DNA from: Flavobacterium sp. LC2016-12
Lineage (GTDB): Bacteria > Bacteroidota > Bacteroidia > Flavobacteriales > Flavobacteriaceae
Direction: 5' to 3'
Assembly: GCF_015351595.1 (NCBI RefSeq)
Contig: NZ_JADKPT010000003.1
Location: 248,001 to 312,000 of the forward strand
Length of the DNA: 64,000 nt
The translations under genes were made by a program, and so were the position numbers. Below the pieces are notes generated by a model. It had not been told where the DNA came from, made no database searches, and saw only the letters and a program-made list of their open reading frames with translations. Below, piece by piece: positions 7,608-16,604 of the stretch. How positions within the stretch are numbered: position 1 is the stretch's first letter; every line of letters begins with the position of its first letter.

Positions 7608-7705
7608 TTAACCGCAAAGGGCGCAAGGGTTTTACGCCAGGTTCGCAAAGCTATACTATTAAACTTTGCGCCCTTTGCGTAGACCTTAGCGCCCTTTGCG
7701 GTTAA
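7608..7705. repeat. Intergenic inverted-repeat element, CAAAGGGCGC family, copy 2
   Basis: TTAACCGCAAAGGGCGC at 7608-7624 is exactly inverted at 7689-7705. An extra internal copy, TTTGCGCCCTTTGCG, lies near 7664-7679. It is related to 4585-4718 and is a non-coding Flavobacterium-type dispersed palindrome. Confidence 0.8.
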
Positions 7706-7726
7706 AAAACTTTGTGGTTAAATAAA

Positions 7727-7760
7727 AAAAGGTCATCTCCAGAAACAGAGACAACCTTTT
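7727..7760 (-). terminator. Terminator after the phosphodiesterase-like gene
   Basis: AAAAGGT...TCTC at 7727-7739 pairs with GAGA...ACCTTTT at 7748-7760, with a 2x2 internal loop. On the minus strand it is followed by a T-rich tract. It lies 24 bp past the stop codon. Confidence 0.7.
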
Positions 7761-7783
7761 AACAATAAAAAACACAAACTGAA

Positions 7784-9472
7784 TTAATTTCCTGCCGGAA
7801 GCCATGAGCGTCCGTCTAACGACCATCCTGAGTTGATCGGTACTCCAAACCATTGTAGAGAAGAATAGGCGATATCTGTCATTTTTGGAACAACTCCTGT
7901 CGCTGTTCCGCATTTTAAGGTAGCTGTACTTGTTGTCCATGTTGGCGTATTAGCAAACGTAAGAGGTATTTGTTTTGTACTTGAGTCTGTAAAACTGTTT
8001 CCCGAACCATTATTCCCTTTCCAATATCCGATAAGATTAGCATAATCCGGATGAGAAGAAGTCACAGAGGAGCATGTATAATTTAAAATAGAGGCTTCAG
8101 CCAATGCTTTATTCCATACACGAACTTCCGCTATATTTCCGTTTACATTGGCACCATACGTTAATGTTCCGTCTTGTCCAACGGCAAACGGTAATCCTGA
8201 AGTCAAACTTCCAAAAGTAGCAGGAATCGCTGCCTGACCAACAAAAGCGCCATCCTGATACGTTTTAACCAATTTTGCTGTACGATCTACCACCAAAGTT
8301 AAATGATGCCACTTTCCGTCATTGATCGTACCTCCGGAAATATCAACACGACTTTGAGTATCGCCAATGTTTACTTTCCATACTCCACCCGTATTGGCAC
8401 AAATTACAAATCCGCGGTTTTTACCACTTGCCCAGTTTTTGTTAGAAACCAAAGACGGATCACTAGAATAACCGGAAGTTTTTACTCTGCATTCTACCGT
8501 AAAACTTGAAGTTCCGAAATTGTATAGCGCATTCGTTGTTGACGCATATTTGTTATTTGCATTAAAACTGGCAAAACTACCTGTAATTGATGTTGTAGGA
8601 TCAACTGGTTTTTCAATTTTTGTTGAAGTGAAATTCTTATTATTGAAGATGGTAAAAATATTTCTTTCTTCATAAGATGATCCTCCGTGCGATCCTGTTG
8701 AACCTGTAACTATTCCCCCATGATCGGGTGCTACAATAACCAACCAGTCTTCATTGGCATAATTGGGTCTATTTTTTAAAGCAGTTAAAATTTCGCCGAT
8801 ATAACCATCTGTAGTTTCGATACTAGATTTGTATTGTGGTACATTCAATGAAAATCCATAGCTATGGCCAGCGTGATCCACATCATCAAAATGTAAAAAT
8901 AAGGCATCTGGATTGTCGTTTGTCAAGGCTGCTACAACTTCATTTTTTACCGCTAAATCTGTTGTAACAGTTTTTTCCAAATCAATTCCATCCACAATAT
9001 AAGTATTGATCGGCGCCCAATGTACAATTGACATGGTTCTTAAAGAAGCGTTGTAAGTCTCAAGTCGCTTTAAAAAACTTGGATACGTTCCAAAATTAGG
9101 ACTTGAAAAAGAGTTATCCGTAACACCATGCTTCAAATGCGTAACACCGCTAAGCATCGTCGACCAGCCGTTTCCGCTCCAGGTTGGTGCTTCTGTTAAA
9201 GCATCCAAACTGTAAACTGAATTTGGTAATAAAGCATGCACATTTGGGGTGTTGGCACCCATTAAAGCATCTCCGCGACAGCCATCAATACCTATAATAA
9301 GCAGTTTTTTAACTCCGCCGGCAACAAGTGCTGTCTTAGCAGTTTTGGAATTCGTTTTATTCACATTTACAGCGCTCTCGTCGCTCATAAGCGCTGCATC
9401 GTTGGTACAAGATGTAACTAAAAGTACACTTGCCAGAATTGTAACGTAACTTAATCTAAAAATCTTTTTCAT
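7784..9472 (-). CDS. Alkaline-phosphatase-superfamily phosphodiesterase lipoprotein with LamG-type domain
   Basis: This 562-residue lipoprotein (lipobox LLVTSC, Cys22) is probably surface or periplasmic. Residues about 55-290 form a nucleotide pyrophosphatase/phosphodiesterase-like core: metal Asp in IIGIDGCRGDAL, the nucleophile region PTWSGNGWSTMLSG, HFDDVDHAGHSYGF, and VAPDHGG with the last Asp/His ligands. Residues about 310-480 form a concanavalin/LamG sandwich (SFTVECRVKTSG, GKWHHLTLVVDR). The combination suggests release of a phospho- or phosphono-group from a glycan or lipid. That substrate is inferred from the neighbours: phosphonatase-like HAD, FAD oxidase, GlpT-like carrier and TonB receptors. 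Confidence 0.85.
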   Translation of the reverse strand: MKKIFRLSYVTILASVLLVTSCTNDAALMSDESAVNVNKTNSKTAKTALVAGGVKKLLIIGIDGCRGDALMGANTPNVHALLPNSVYSLDALTEAPTWSGNGWSTMLSGVTHLKHGVTDNSFSSPNFGTYPSFLKRLETYNASLRTMSIVHWAPINTYIVDGIDLEKTVTTDLAVKNEVVAALTNDNPDALFLHFDDVDHAGHSYGFSLNVPQYKSSIETTDGYIGEILTALKNRPNYANEDWLVIVAPDHGGIVTGSTGSHGGSSYEERNIFTIFNNKNFTSTKIEKPVDPTTSITGSFASFNANNKYASTTNALYNFGTSSFTVECRVKTSGYSSDPSLVSNKNWASGKNRGFVICANTGGVWKVNIGDTQSRVDISGGTINDGKWHHLTLVVDRTAKLVKTYQDGAFVGQAAIPATFGSLTSGLPFAVGQDGTLTYGANVNGNIAEVRVWNKALAEASILNYTCSSVTSSHPDYANLIGYWKGNNGSGNSFTDSSTKQIPLTFANTPTWTTSTATLKCGTATGVVPKMTDIAYSSLQWFGVPINSGWSLDGRSWLPAGN

Positions 9473-9549
9473 TGGGTTGAATTGTTTTAATGGGTTACTA
9501 TTTATTTACTTATAAAGAATTCTATTTTAATACGTTGCGAACATTTTAA

Positions 9550-9799
9550 ACACATAGGAACATAGCATAAAATATGTAAAAAGGCATTTCACTTTTTTGA
9601 AAACACATAGCGATGTGTATCATTATTCACGCAGATCCATTAGATTTTTATTTTTAATCTTCTATCCAAAAAAGCTATCGGGAGTGGCTCTATTTTTAAT
9701 ACATAAAAACATTATTTATTTTAAATAAAGGGCATAGCTATGTGTTTTCAAAAAAGTGAAACGCCTTTCTGAGTGCCTAAAATCTATGTTACTATGTGT
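9550..9799. repeat. Intergenic element with ~62-bp imperfect terminal inverted repeats
   Basis: The arm 9550-9611 (starts ACACATAGGAACATAG) is inverted at 9737-9799. The inner 30 bp differ at one position (CACTTTTTTGAAAACACATA core). The centre contains AGCTATCGGGAGTGGCT at 9673-9689, also found at 10633-10649. The gap 9473-9815 holds nothing else that can be read as a gene. Confidence 0.8.
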
Positions 9800-9815
9800 T
9801 AAAAAAAAGAGCTCT

Positions 9816-10496
9816 TTAATTCTCAATACTATATAAAGAGGCCAGAGATTCTAAAATATAATCCGGATTTGCTTCTTCGAGTTGTGAGCGTGTTTGCGCT
9901 CCAGATAAAACGCCTATCGTAATACCACACATTGCATTTTTTCCTTCCTCGATATCAATAGCCGAATCTCCTGCTTTTAATACTTTTGAAGCATCTGTAA
10001 TAGCAAACAACTGCATCGCTTTATGGATCATATCCGGAAAAGGACGCCCCAATGCAACATCATCAGCTGTAATTAAAGCATCAAACTGATTGTCTTTTTT
10101 CCAGTTTAATTTTTCTAATAATGTATTGGCGACATGACTGCTGTAGCCTGTGTTTAAAACTACTTTTACACCATCTTTTTTAAGGTTTTGAAGTACATTT
10201 TCAACGCCTTCAATTGGTAACACTTTTGCAGATAAATATTCCTGGTCTAATATCTCTTTGAAATATTCAAAGATTAAATTTGATGTATTTGAATCTGTAT
10301 TGTTGACGTGCTTCAGAATATCTTTTATCGCCTGATGTTTTTCTTTTCCTGCACCTAACGACAGTACCAATTGCAACGAAACTTCAATTCCGAATTTATT
10401 GATGGCTTTGTGCAGTGATTTGTAAACTATATTTTGTTCGTTTATTGTTGTTCCGGCCATATCAAAAACGACCATTTCAATTTCATTAATTTTCAT
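9816..10496 (-). CDS. Phosphonatase-like HAD hydrolase (PhnX-like)
   Basis: This 226-residue HAD enzyme has the phosphonatase form of motif I, FDMAGTT (Asp12, Ala14, small residue and TT), not the DxDGT of ordinary phosphatases. In the cap region GAGKEKHQAI places Lys51 three residues before His54, the spacing of the Schiff-base Lys and the His in phosphonoacetaldehyde hydrolase. Motif II is VVLNTGYSS, motif III/IV is AGDSAIDIEEGKNA. The expected chemistry is C-P cleavage of a phosphono-aldehyde. The adjacent FAD oxidase could make the aldehyde from an aminophosphonate. It is cytoplasmic. The family also includes enzymes of unproven substrate, so the gene is not named phnX. Confidence 0.88.
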   Translation of the reverse strand: MKINEIEMVVFDMAGTTINEQNIVYKSLHKAINKFGIEVSLQLVLSLGAGKEKHQAIKDILKHVNNTDSNTSNLIFEYFKEILDQEYLSAKVLPIEGVENVLQNLKKDGVKVVLNTGYSSHVANTLLEKLNWKKDNQFDALITADDVALGRPFPDMIHKAMQLFAITDASKVLKAGDSAIDIEEGKNAMCGITIGVLSGAQTRSQLEEANPDYILESLASLYSIEN

Positions 10497-10564
10497 TTTG
10501 TGTGTTTTATTTTTTGAACATGTATTTACATGTTTCTTGAATGTAATTGTGCTTAATTTTTCAC

Positions 10565-10600
10565 GCAGATTAAGGCAGATTGAAGCAGATTAAGGCAGAT
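10565..10600. repeat. Four 10-bp tandem units beginning GCAGATT
   Basis: GCAGAT recurs at 10565, 10575, 10585 and 10595 with a 10-bp period (units GCAGATTAAG/GCAGATTGAA). It is non-coding and lies between the HAD and FAD-oxidase genes. Confidence 0.8.
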
Positions 10601-10625
10601 TTTTTTAAATCTTTTTAATCCTTTA

Positions 10626-10643
10626 TCCCGATAGCTATCGGGA
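10626..10643. repeat. Perfect 18-bp palindrome TCCCGATAGCTATCGGGA
   Basis: The same palindrome occurs with one change at 4682-4699, and its right half plus AGTGGCT is repeated at 9673-9689. It is dispersed in intergenic DNA only. A genome-specific recognition or repeat element is likely, and its function is unknown. Confidence 0.75.
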
Positions 10644-10656
10644 GTGGCTAAAAAAA

Positions 10657-11814
10657 TTAAACATTAAAAATTTTATCTATATTATGTTTGGCAAAGCCGG
10701 CGCTTCCGGTCATTCCTTTACCTCCAATTCCGGTTATAATGTGGATATTCTCCTCAATCGTATGCTCAAAAATATCTTTGGTTTTGCATTGTGAATACAT
10801 GCCAAACCATCTGTTTTGGATTTCATACGTTGGCAAATCGATTATTTTTTTGGCTTCTTCAATCATGAAATTGTCAATGTCCATATTTAAATCAAATCCA
10901 AGGGAATCAATATCTTTTGCCGGCGCATATTCGTGTGAATCTCCCAAAATTACAGATCCGTCCAGCGCTTGCTTGAATAAAATATGGACACCATATTTCT
11001 TCTCAAAACTATCGGGATTTTCTTTTGCCTTTATTGCGGCATACGATTTACATTCTTCAAAAGATTCATATCTTCTGATCGTTAATCCTGTCAAAATAGA
11101 ACCATCTAATTTATAGTTATTTTGAGGTTTAGTTTGCAGCATCTGAAGTTTCGAAACAACCAAATCGCTGTTGTTGTAAATTTCTGGGTATAGAATTTTG
11201 AAATCACTTCCGTTACAGATTATAATTTTTGAAGCTTTGTATTCTTGTCCTGCCGAAGTGGTTGCCACTACTCCATCATTTCTGTTTTCAACATTCAAAA
11301 CAGTGGTATTCATAAATAAATCAAGGCCTAAATTGGCTGTCATGTAATCATGCAATTTATGAATCATTGTCGAGGGTTCAACTGTTACTTCCTGTGGAAA
11401 GAATAAACCTCCCGTACAATAATCAGATCGCAATCCGGCATATTTGACCAGACATTGTTCTTTTGTCAGCAAATTAGATTCGTAATCATTTGATATATTG
11501 ATTTGATGCAACTCTTCGATCAATTGCATTTCTTCTTCGTTTGAAGCTAAATAAACGGTGCCGTTTTGGCGAATGCTGATATCAAACTGCGACTGAATAT
11601 CTTTATAAATTTTTAAACTTTCTTTTCCGAAGTTTTGCCATTTTCTGTCCATTCCAGATGGTACAACCTGACCAAAATTTCGAACAGTGGCGCCTTCCGG
11701 TTTGCTGTTTTTTTCCAGAATAGCAACCGACATTCCTTTGTGTAAAGCGTGGTAGGCATGAAATGTGCCTAAAACTCCCGACCCTACAATTATTAAATCA
11801 TATTTCTCTTTCAT
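10657..11814 (-). CDS. FAD-dependent amine-oxidase-like enzyme (TIGR03364-type, phosphonate-associated)
   Basis: This 385-residue DAO-fold flavoenzyme has the N-terminal Rossmann signature IIVGSGVLGTFHAYHALHKG. It has GATVRNFGQV near residue 42, typical of glycine-oxidase/sarcosine-oxidase relatives, and C-terminal GIGGKGMTGSAGFA closing the FAD site. Families of this type are repeatedly found beside phosphonatase-like hydrolases. The inferred role is oxidative deamination of an (N-substituted) aminoalkylphosphonate, handing the aldehyde to the HAD enzyme encoded 160 bp downstream. It is cytoplasmic. The carrier gene upstream on the same strand is 47 bp away, so the two are probably co-transcribed. 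Confidence 0.85.
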   Translation of the reverse strand: MKEKYDLIIVGSGVLGTFHAYHALHKGMSVAILEKNSKPEGATVRNFGQVVPSGMDRKWQNFGKESLKIYKDIQSQFDISIRQNGTVYLASNEEEMQLIEELHQINISNDYESNLLTKEQCLVKYAGLRSDYCTGGLFFPQEVTVEPSTMIHKLHDYMTANLGLDLFMNTTVLNVENRNDGVVATTSAGQEYKASKIIICNGSDFKILYPEIYNNSDLVVSKLQMLQTKPQNNYKLDGSILTGLTIRRYESFEECKSYAAIKAKENPDSFEKKYGVHILFKQALDGSVILGDSHEYAPAKDIDSLGFDLNMDIDNFMIEEAKKIIDLPTYEIQNRWFGMYSQCKTKDIFEHTIEENIHIITGIGGKGMTGSAGFAKHNIDKIFNV

Positions 11815-11861
11815 GTGTTTGTGTTTGTGTAATTTATTTTATTCTATTTCTTTTCCTTTGT

Positions 11862-13142
11862 TCAGGTGTATAAAGGAGTGGTGTTAATTTTTATTGTTTT
11901 TTTGAATTTGCGCTTAAAGTAATTAAACGACATTATGGTTGTAATTATCCCGACAAAGGATAACAGATAAATACAAGTGGTAAAAAAGCTTAAGAGTGAA
12001 ATATTCTTGTCACCAAAATTTTTGAAAAACAAGACCAAAACGCTTCCTAAATAACCAAAAGCATCGGCGATGTAAATTAAAAAACCAGTGTTTCCGTCTA
12101 TTTTATAAGTGGCAATCATTCGGTCGAAAAACAGACCGTTAAACGGAACATAACAAACGTACATTCCAAAACCTGAAATGATCATCCACGGAAGTGGCCC
12201 CATTAAATGCTTTTGAAATAAAAAAGTCGTTAAGCCGATAAGCAATGAACCAATAAACAAAACCAGATGATACCTTTTAAACGCCTTGTAGTTGTTTTTC
12301 ATACTTCCTAAGAAACCTAAAATTACCAGAACTGAAATGGCAATTGGAATTTCTGAATACATATAGATAGAAATACTTTCTTTATATCCTAAAGTATCCC
12401 ATAATTCCCTTGCAAAATTATCCCTGAATTCCCTCATGGCCGTTAGCATTGCATAAAAGATAATAATGGCCGTTAACGGAAAAGCAAATTGCTGAAATAA
12501 TGAAGCGCGTTCTTTTTTACTCAACGGTCTTCTTTTTGATTTCAAAGCTAAATCTTCGCTATCCGGATTTGGGATTTTCTCCAAAAACAATGAAAATACT
12601 ATTAACGGAATTATAAAAATCAATCCCGAAACAAAAGGCATCCAAAACTCATTGCATCCCAAAACCTTCAAGACAAAGGAACCGACAGACTTTGCCGCGC
12701 CCGAAGAAACTATAAAACTGGAACATAAAATAACGCCTAATAATTCGGTTGTTTTTCTTCCTTCAATATAAGAGAAAACGATTCCCCAAATCATTCCGAG
12801 AGGCAGTCCGTTTATGAATAAAAATGCAATATTATAAGGTGCCGGTACTATTGCAAAACCTAATAATGCCAATTCTGCAATCGCAATAAAGCTTATTAAA
12901 TAAAGTATTCTTTTTGATGATTTTAATTCTGAAATAACCTTGATTCCCAAAAACTTAGAAAACGTATAACCTAAAACCTGCGCTAAAATCAGCAATATTT
13001 TATAGTCAATTCCCCAGAAAGACATATGGTCAAATGTGGCTACAGTAAAAGGTTTCCTGAAAGCATACATACAAAAATAAGTACCAAATGCCGCTATGGA
13101 TGTTTTTAATATAAACCTGAAATTAGATGTTTTTTTAGACAT
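11862..13142 (-). CDS. MFS-type carrier, DUF5690 / GlpT-UhpT-like
   Basis: This 426-residue polytopic protein has about 12 predicted helices. The N-terminal YFCMYAFRKPFT resembles the substrate-side signature of organophosphate:phosphate antiporters, and FRDNFARELW sits in the central region. It is located in the inner membrane. With the FAD oxidase and the phosphonatase-like enzyme it probably imports an organophosphonate or phosphate ester. The specificity is inference from context. It starts at ATG 13140-13142. Confidence 0.82.
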   Translation of the reverse strand: MSKKTSNFRFILKTSIAAFGTYFCMYAFRKPFTVATFDHMSFWGIDYKILLILAQVLGYTFSKFLGIKVISELKSSKRILYLISFIAIAELALLGFAIVPAPYNIAFLFINGLPLGMIWGIVFSYIEGRKTTELLGVILCSSFIVSSGAAKSVGSFVLKVLGCNEFWMPFVSGLIFIIPLIVFSLFLEKIPNPDSEDLALKSKRRPLSKKERASLFQQFAFPLTAIIIFYAMLTAMREFRDNFARELWDTLGYKESISIYMYSEIPIAISVLVILGFLGSMKNNYKAFKRYHLVLFIGSLLIGLTTFLFQKHLMGPLPWMIISGFGMYVCYVPFNGLFFDRMIATYKIDGNTGFLIYIADAFGYLGSVLVLFFKNFGDKNISLLSFFTTCIYLLSFVGIITTIMSFNYFKRKFKKTIKINTTPLYT

Positions 13143-13286
13143 TAGTTCCTTAAGATTAAAATGATAATGTGGTATAAAATTGAGATTGGATATCCTTTTT
13201 TAGAAACCCGTTGAATGCAGTCGATTAAAAAAAATAAACTGTAAAAATAAAACCTTCCAACATCCAACGGGTTAACTTATAGTTGT

Positions 13287-16163
13287 CTATAAATTATATT
13301 TAAGTCCTAAATTGAATTTCGCTCCATAGTATTCCACCTGTTTTGGTCGGTTTGGCGTTTCTCCAAAATGATACATTAAAGGCTCATTCAGAACGTTATT
13401 TACATCACTGAAGATGGTAAAATGGTCACCAAATTTATAAGAAGCTGAAAAATCAAGTGAGTTGTATTTACCATAATAAATATCGTTCATGTCGGTATTT
13501 TTGGCATTGGCATCAAAACTTGTTGCGTAGGCTCCTTTGTGGTTAAAAGCTGCTCTCACGTTAAGTTTTCCGCTTTCATAAAATAATTGTAAGTTGTATA
13601 ATTCTTTGGCCTGATAAGGAGTTGACACTTTTCTTCCGTTTGGATTATTAGCATTTTTACCCAATGTCATTTCAGAATTCATAAGTGTTGCATTGATCTG
13701 AGTTCCGAAATATTTCAGGAATCCAGGCAAGAAGCTGAATCTTTTTGTGAATCCGAATTCCACTCCGCCAATCCATGCGTTACCACCGTTTGTTGGCGAA
13801 CTGATTTCGATATCAGGAATTCCGTTAATAGTTCCCTGGTAAGTATCATCAAAAATTGGATCTGTAATTGATTTGTAGAAAACTCCGGCATTGATAATTC
13901 CCACTTCATCAAGGAAATATTCTCCCAATAAATCAAAGTTCCAAGAGTAAGTTGGATTCAAATTTGGATTCCCACCTGCGTATTCACCATCAATAGTATT
14001 CAAAGAACCCGCTGGAGAAATGTCTCCAAAGTTGGGTCTTGCAAAAGTTCTCGTTGTTGCAAAACGAAGATTTAAATTATCAACCGGAGTATATTTTACA
14101 TGTAACATTGGCAATACTGAAGTGTAATTTTTAGTGTTTTCAGCATCAACCACTACATCATTTTCTACCGTTTTTCCGGTTACTTTTGTATTGGTATTCG
14201 TAACTCTCACCCCTCCTAAAACTGTCCATTTATCAGTAGCTAAATACGTTGCCATTGCATAAAAAGAAGAGGTTGTTTCGTCTACATTAAAGTTTCTTCC
14301 TAATCCTTTTCCTAATTCCGGAATTTGAGAATCTGTTGGATTTAAAACTAAATTGCCTTGTGAAGTATTAAAAAAATTCGTCATTCCACCAGTAGATAAA
14401 ACCGGCCCGAAACTGTTTCCGATATTCGTTCCTGTTTCTTTTCTCATATAGTCTGTTCCTCCAGGCTGAAGAATTAAATCCTGACTGTAATCTGATAAAA
14501 ATGGTGTTGCCGATCCTGTCCAATTGTAATATTCATCTCTAAATGTGGCGATACGATCTTTGTCTGTTAATTTCGCACCGAATTTCATTTTAAGTTTTTC
14601 ATTAAAATTGTGCTCGTAGTTTACAGCCGCAATAATGTTATCTCTTTCTACAATGCTGATTTTATACAACTCTAAAGTGGAAAATTTCATTTTTGTCGGA
14701 TCTGTTTGGAAATTTGGATCTGAGAAAAAGTCAAATATTGATTTTGGATTATTTGGATCCAGCATACCGCCGTCAGCAGCCCAATACGCTCTTGGTCCTC
14801 CTGCTCCGCCATTTGCAACGGGAACAGTATTCATATATTCCGGTTTAACACCAACTCCGGTTTGGTTGAATTGCATTAAGAAATAACTGTTGTCTTCTGC
14901 ATTTGGAATATTTCCATATTTAAACTGATTTCTGTAAGAAGCCAGACTCCAGTCTAGATTTCCATTTGCCAATTGATGTTTTCCGCCCAAATCAATACCA
15001 ATAAATTGTGTCATTAATTCGTTATGAATATCTTGTTGCTCAACAGTTAAAGCGTTGGTTGTACTACTGAATTTGTCAAAACGGATTCTGTGTTTGTAAT
15101 GTGTTTCTTCATCTGTAAGTCCGCCATAAGTTGCTTTCAGGAAAATTTTATCTCTTGAAGACGGATTAAATTCCATTGCACCATTTAAACCTGTCGTTTT
15201 TCTAACTCCGGTATAATCACGCAATTCTAATCTGTAAACACCCTGATCTCCTTGTCTTCTGGCTTCGTAATTGTCTGTAGCCCAGTTTCTGTCCCAGTAG
15301 GTTCCGTTTATAATGTAACCGAATTTTCCGTTTTTACTTTTGTCACCAATAGTAAGTGATCCGCTGTAAATTCCTTTATCTGATTTTTCATTGTAACCAC
15401 TAAAAACACTTGCTTTAATGGTTCTTTTGGTTGGAGCAGTCTGCGTGGTAAAATTTACGCTTCCACCAATGGCATCTCCATCCATATCTGGTGTAATGGC
15501 TTTTGTAGCTTCAACATAAGCGATTAAATCTGACGGAAAAAAGTCGAATGCTGTTGCTCTTGAAGTGGTTTCTTCTTCAGCAGTTGGAATTCTGTTTCCA
15601 TTAATTGTAGTTGATGACCAGAAAGGCGGCAAACCTCTTACCGAAACAAAACGTCCCTCACCCTGATCTCTTTCAATCGAAACTCCGGGCATACGCTGTA
15701 CCGTTTCTGCAGCATTACGATCCGGAAGTTTTCCTATTCCATCGGCAGCAATTACGTTTACAATGCTCATTGATTTCTTTTGCATGTTCAGCGCTCTTGC
15801 TTCACTATTTCTTTGGGTCATTCCGCTTACTACTACTTCGTTTAATTCTTTTGAATTCGTAGAAAGTCTGATGATTCCTAAACTTACTTTTTGATTGTCC
15901 TTAACTTCAACCGTAATGGTTTTTGTTTCATATCCTATATAAGCAATTTGCAATTCAAAATTTCCTGTTCTAACATCCTGAATCGTAAAAGAACCACTGA
16001 AATCAGTTGTTGTTTTTTGATTATTTGACAATATAATAGTGGCTCCCGGCAATGGAGACTGTGAATCTGTAATGGTTCCGCTGATGGTTCCTTTTTGCGC
16101 TGTCATGTTTTGTGCAAAGAGTATAGCAGAAAAAATAAAAATTGCCTTGTAAATTGTTTTCAT
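13287..16163 (-). CDS. TonB-dependent receptor with N-terminal carboxypeptidase-like domain (paralogue A)
   Basis: From ATG 16161-16163 this is 958 residues, with a signal peptide ending at NMTAQ. A CarboxypepD_reg-like domain (about 25-105) precedes the plug (KLPDRNAAETVQRMPGV, EGRFVSVRG, DAIGGSVNF) and a beta-barrel ending in an aromatic-rich strand with FNLGLKY. An upstream in-frame ATG gives MLICFNKFN, but the signal peptide argues for the internal start. It moves a large or scarce substrate across the outer membrane. It is paralogous to the receptor at 17922-20777 on the other side of the AraC regulator. A short inverted repeat, AACCCGTTG at 13205-13213 with its partner at 13265-13273, follows its stop. 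Confidence 0.92.
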   Translation of the reverse strand: MKTIYKAIFIFSAILFAQNMTAQKGTISGTITDSQSPLPGATIILSNNQKTTTDFSGSFTIQDVRTGNFELQIAYIGYETKTITVEVKDNQKVSLGIIRLSTNSKELNEVVVSGMTQRNSEARALNMQKKSMSIVNVIAADGIGKLPDRNAAETVQRMPGVSIERDQGEGRFVSVRGLPPFWSSTTINGNRIPTAEEETTSRATAFDFFPSDLIAYVEATKAITPDMDGDAIGGSVNFTTQTAPTKRTIKASVFSGYNEKSDKGIYSGSLTIGDKSKNGKFGYIINGTYWDRNWATDNYEARRQGDQGVYRLELRDYTGVRKTTGLNGAMEFNPSSRDKIFLKATYGGLTDEETHYKHRIRFDKFSSTTNALTVEQQDIHNELMTQFIGIDLGGKHQLANGNLDWSLASYRNQFKYGNIPNAEDNSYFLMQFNQTGVGVKPEYMNTVPVANGGAGGPRAYWAADGGMLDPNNPKSIFDFFSDPNFQTDPTKMKFSTLELYKISIVERDNIIAAVNYEHNFNEKLKMKFGAKLTDKDRIATFRDEYYNWTGSATPFLSDYSQDLILQPGGTDYMRKETGTNIGNSFGPVLSTGGMTNFFNTSQGNLVLNPTDSQIPELGKGLGRNFNVDETTSSFYAMATYLATDKWTVLGGVRVTNTNTKVTGKTVENDVVVDAENTKNYTSVLPMLHVKYTPVDNLNLRFATTRTFARPNFGDISPAGSLNTIDGEYAGGNPNLNPTYSWNFDLLGEYFLDEVGIINAGVFYKSITDPIFDDTYQGTINGIPDIEISSPTNGGNAWIGGVEFGFTKRFSFLPGFLKYFGTQINATLMNSEMTLGKNANNPNGRKVSTPYQAKELYNLQLFYESGKLNVRAAFNHKGAYATSFDANAKNTDMNDIYYGKYNSLDFSASYKFGDHFTIFSDVNNVLNEPLMYHFGETPNRPKQVEYYGAKFNLGLKYNL

Positions 16164-16208
16164 GGTTAATTGTTTACAAATATTAAATTTATTGAAGCAA
16201 ATTAACAA

Positions 16209-16604
16209 TGAATTTTACAAATAGTGAAAAAACGAGAATTATGTAATTGTTAAAAAAAAGGAAATTTAAGGGCTACAATTTGTTAAGGATTTGTAAAAAA
16301 ACAGGAAATGCAGTTTACTGAAAACTAACACTTTTAAAGCTTTTTCTCTTTAAAATTAAGGCCTCGCAACACTTTACGAAACAATGAAAAGAGAAGTAAT
16401 ATAGCTTCTATTTCAAAAACTTACTAAAGTGCCTTTTTTTACTATTTGTAAACTTTTTAAAATTTACTGCAATTTCATTTTATAAATTTCTTCAAAAATG
16501 AAATCTAAAATGATTGCCAATTTTTGCAGGTTCCCTTAGCTTAATCTTTTGGTAACCTTATGATAATTCTCATCGAGTAGTTTTGTTTATCAATACAACT
16601 TATT
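16209..16604. other. Divergent control region between receptor A and the AraC regulator
   Basis: This AT-rich 396-bp gap has no coding frame. It contains the TAnnTTTG box TAGTTTTG at 16578-16585 just before the AraC gene. No clear dyad was seen in the rest. Confidence 0.6.
16578..16585 (+). promoter_or_regulatory. Promoter -7 box TAGTTTTG of the AraC gene
   Basis: Matches the Bacteroidota consensus TAnnTTTG, 20 bp before the ATG at 16605. A TTTTGG at about 16548 could supply the -33 element, though the spacing is slightly long. Confidence 0.5.

Noticed and set aside
7686..7940. 84-residue frame on the minus strand
   Set aside because: It overlaps the C-terminus of the phosphodiesterase-like gene in another frame and crosses its terminator.
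13200..13275. Terminator after TonB receptor A
   Set aside because: The 9-bp inverted repeat encloses about 51 bp and has no T run, so it is too weak to call.
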